Source: Moniliella sp. 'wahieum'
Taxonomy: Eukaryota; Basidiomycota; Moniliellomycetes; Moniliellales; Moniliellaceae
Reading direction: 5' to 3'
Length of the DNA stretch: 64,000 nucleotides
Assembly (NCBI GenBank): GCA_003971905.1
Contig: RSEE01000007.1
Span: 620,001 to 684,000, forward strand
The notes under the pieces were generated by a model. That model did not search any database. It was not told where the DNA came from and saw only the letters and a program-made list of their open reading frames with translations. Shown here piece after piece: positions 61,707 to 64,000 of this stretch. Position numbers and translations under genes: made by a program. Each line of letters starts with the position of its first letter. Position 1 is the first letter of the stretch.

Positions 61707-63681
61707 TTGGCCCCCGCCCCTACTGCCCCTTCTTGCTCTGCACTGTGCTCTGGCGCCCCGAGTCCACATTGTCCGTCTTACGATCGCCAGCCTCATCAGA
61801 AACACCTGCCCAGCACTCGGTTTCCGTCGCGCCCGCCCCGCTTGCCCCCCGCCACGCCGTTACTGTTGGCTCTCCTCTCACCTCGCGGCGACCTTCTTCA
61901 TGATGCCCCCTCTCCCACGAGCCAAGAAGCCCCGCCCCCAAATACCGTCTCTGCCGCTGTCCCCCAAGGCCAACTCTGCGTCACCGTGCACGGCGCGCGC
62001 AACCTGCCAGCTGCGCCCCGTCGACCTTACATTGTGGTGAGCTACGACAAGAATGAGTATGTCGGCCATGAAGAGTTGTGTCCCACACACACTGGACCAG
62101 GCTCCGATTTGGCCTCTGCCTCGGCCGTTGCCCAGTCCAACCCAATGTGGAACGATGAGGTGGTGTTTGATGTGACGTCCGCCGGCCCCAAAGTTCTTGT
62201 TTCGGTTTACGACCGCTCTGCCGACGATGATGGCTTTCTGGGCATGCGCGACATTACCCCACTGTTGCAGGACCAGCATACCAGCGAGCAGTGGTATCCT
62301 CTGATCGGCCGAAAGTATGCGTCCGAGGGCGGGCCGTGCCCAGTGGAAATGCTTTGGAAGAGCGGGGCGAGATCCTGGTCAAGCTTCGATACGACCGCCG
62401 TCCGCGCCGCAAACTCACCGTGCGCGATTTTGAGATGATCAAATGGATCGGAAAGGGCACGTTTGGGCGTGTCTTTCAAGTTCGCAAAAAGGACACACGG
62501 CGCATCTACGCAATGAAGGTGCTGAGCAAGCGGGACATTGTAATGAGGAAGGAAGTTGTGCACACCATGGGTGAACGCAAGATCCTGGAACAATCCCTGT
62601 CATGCCCTTTCTTAGTCGGCCTTAAATTCTCCTTTCAGTCTTCCACGGAGTTGTTTCTGGTAACGGACTACAAGTCAGGGGGCGAGCTGTTCTGGCATCT
62701 TCAGCGTGAGGGTCGCTTTACAGAGGAACGCGCCAAGTTCTACATTGCCGAGCTCGTCCTTGCTTTGGAGCATCTACACAAATACGACATTGTCTATCGT
62801 GACCTCAAGCCCGAAAACATTCTCCTCGATGCAACAGGTCATGTTGCGCTCTGTGATTTTGGTCTATCCAAACCCGACCTGGGCAACGGACAGCGCACCA
62901 ACACGTTTTGTGGCACCCCCGAATTTCTTGCACCCGAGGTACTGCTCGACGAGGCAGGGTATTCCAAGATGATCGACTGGAGCTTGGGCGTGTACGTGGT
63001 TTTTGTCCCTTCCGCTGACATGCTTGGGCACGCGGTCTGACTTGGATTTCTTGGATAGTTTGCTTTTTGAGATGTGCTGCGGCTGGTCTCCCTTTTTTGC
63101 CGAAGACACCCAGCAAATGTACCGAAACATCTGCTTTGCTAAGATCAAGTTCCCACGGGGGCGATCGGGGATGATGGCAAGCAGTTTGTCAAGGAGCTTC
63201 TCAACCGCAACCCCAAACATCGTCTCGGATACTTGAACGATGCTCTCGACCTCAAGCGACACCCCTTCTTTTCCAACCTGGACTGGGACTTGCTCGCAAC
63301 CAAAAAGATCCCGCCGCCCTTCAAGCCGCTTGTCGAATCGGAGGAGTCGGTGGTCAACTTTGATCCTGAGTTTACCGCCACCGATTTGCGCTCGGTGGTG
63401 CACGACATGGAGGGGATCGATTTGGCAGAGGATGCTCAAGTCGGCCATGACCATGGAAATGAGGAGGATGACGATGCTTCTCTTCGGCACTGCAGCGTCG
63501 GTTTTCAGGCTTCTCCTATTCAGGTAAGGACGATGGTACACCCGTCGGTGGCAGGTCCCGCCGTGGATCGGCTTTCACTTCATCCCTTGCCTTTGGGGGG
63601 GGCATGTTGTTTATGACTCCTCTCCCAGCCGAGGAACCGGCGCCTTCATTACAAGATCCTGTGGTTGGACCACAAGCCTGA
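61707..63681 (+). CDS. SCH9: AGC protein kinase Sch9 (C2 domain plus kinase)
   Basis: TORC1/nutrient-controlled Ser/Thr kinase, functional counterpart of S6K. A Pro/Ser-rich N-terminus is followed by a C2 domain (GQLCVTVHGARNLP, RPYIVVSYDKNEYVG, NPMWNDEVVFDV, VLVSVYDRSADDDGFLGMRD). The kinase domain has FEMIKWIGKGTFGRVFQVRK, YAMKVLSK (ATP Lys), SGGELFWHLQREGRF, VYRDLKPENILL, CDFGLSK and activation loop TNTFCGTPEFLAPEVLLDE. Intron 62992-63058 (GTACGT...TAG) splits SLG-V|LLFEMCCGWSPFFAED. The AGC tail reads PPPFKP, FDPEFTA and the hydrophobic motif FSGFSY near 63500, reached only after a frame correction; stop at 63679-63681. C2 plus CCGWSPFFAE marks Sch9 and not Ypk1. Breaks lie near 62355, 63160 and 63495. 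DWSLGV lacks one residue of the usual DFWSLGV. The start is uncertain. Confidence 0.92.
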
Positions 63682-64000
63682 GTTCCTTCCCCGCAGCGTG
63701 ATCAACCTCATCATGCCTTCATACTACTCTATACCGACAATATGTAAGCGCATTTCGTTCTCCGTTATTCTCAGGGGCCACCCATATGCTATTGTTTCTA
63801 TACTCTTGCCCCTGCATTGCTTTCCTCCCCTTGGTTTCCTTACATGGGTTTCCTGTACTGAAGCCCACTCTCCATTGAGAGTGTAAAAGGGCAAATCAGA
63901 CAACCTCACTCTTCTTATTATGACCAATACACACACTGAATAACTCTTCTTCCCATGGGATCGGTTGACATATACATTCGTCACATGAAGAATGCGATGT
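63682..64000. other. 3' flank of SCH9
   Basis: A T-rich sequence with no ORF of interest; it runs off the window end. Confidence 0.5.

Overview
The window looks like nuclear DNA of a fungus, most probably a basidiomycete. The evidence is GC-rich genes that are close together on both strands, short introns (about 50-145 bp) whose donor is usually GTACGT, and a set of recognisably fungal genes: DBP4, a DUSP-type ubiquitin protease, seipin, a secreted multicopper oxidase, STT4, a membrane-anchored GH5 exo-glucanase, NMT1, KRE6/SKN1, an acyl-CoA dehydrogenase, an F-BAR protein, PAF1, mitochondrial uS19, a Zn2Cys6-PAS transcription factor, NOP2 and SCH9. I could not fix the species. All calls come from motif recognition by eye.

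Layout. 0-43.4 kb is ordinary gene-dense chromosome: HAPSTR1-like (-), DBP4 (+), UBP12-like (-), seipin (+), multicopper oxidase (+), STT4 (+), exo-beta-1,3-glucanase (-), NMT1 (-), KRE6-like (-), acyl-CoA dehydrogenase (-), F-BAR protein (-), PAF1 (-) and RSM19 (+). About 43.4-55 kb is gene-poor. Its left half holds decayed ORFs and a diverged duplicated segment. Its right half (48.8-54.2 kb) is packed with unusual 7-bp tandem repeats. 55-64 kb returns to genes, all on +: the Zn2Cys6-PAS factor, NOP2 and SCH9.

Two things need attention. (1) Almost every conserved gene, including ones essential in yeast, is interrupted by single-base frame breaks. Of twelve I resolved at base level, eleven are cured by adding one base and one by removing a base from a run of C. 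This points to consensus errors in the sequence and not to pseudogenes, so gene coordinates below span the breaks. (2) The intergenic DNA carries a family of heptamer repeats with one design rule: a six-base palindrome A-NN-N'N'-T plus one spacer base, repeated every 7 bp. At least eleven different cores occur (ACTAGT, AAGCTT, ATCGAT, ACATGT, ACCGGT, ACGCGT, ATGCAT, AGTACT, AATATT, AACGTT, AGGCCT), and cores switch within one array without losing the 7-bp register. The arrays are densest in the gene-poor block, recur singly in other intergenic regions, and I saw none in recognised exons. I do not know a described element with this rule, and it is the best candidate for something new here.

Functional themes. 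Several genes act at membranes and the cell wall: KRE6-like (beta-1,6-glucan synthesis), the exo-beta-1,3-glucanase (glucan remodelling), STT4 (PI4P at the plasma membrane) and NMT1 (N-myristoylation). Growth and ribosome supply are represented by SCH9, NOP2, DBP4 and RSM19, and transcription by PAF1 and the Zn2Cys6-PAS factor. As usual in fungi these are separate transcription units. PAF1/RSM19 and UBP12/seipin share short divergent promoter regions.
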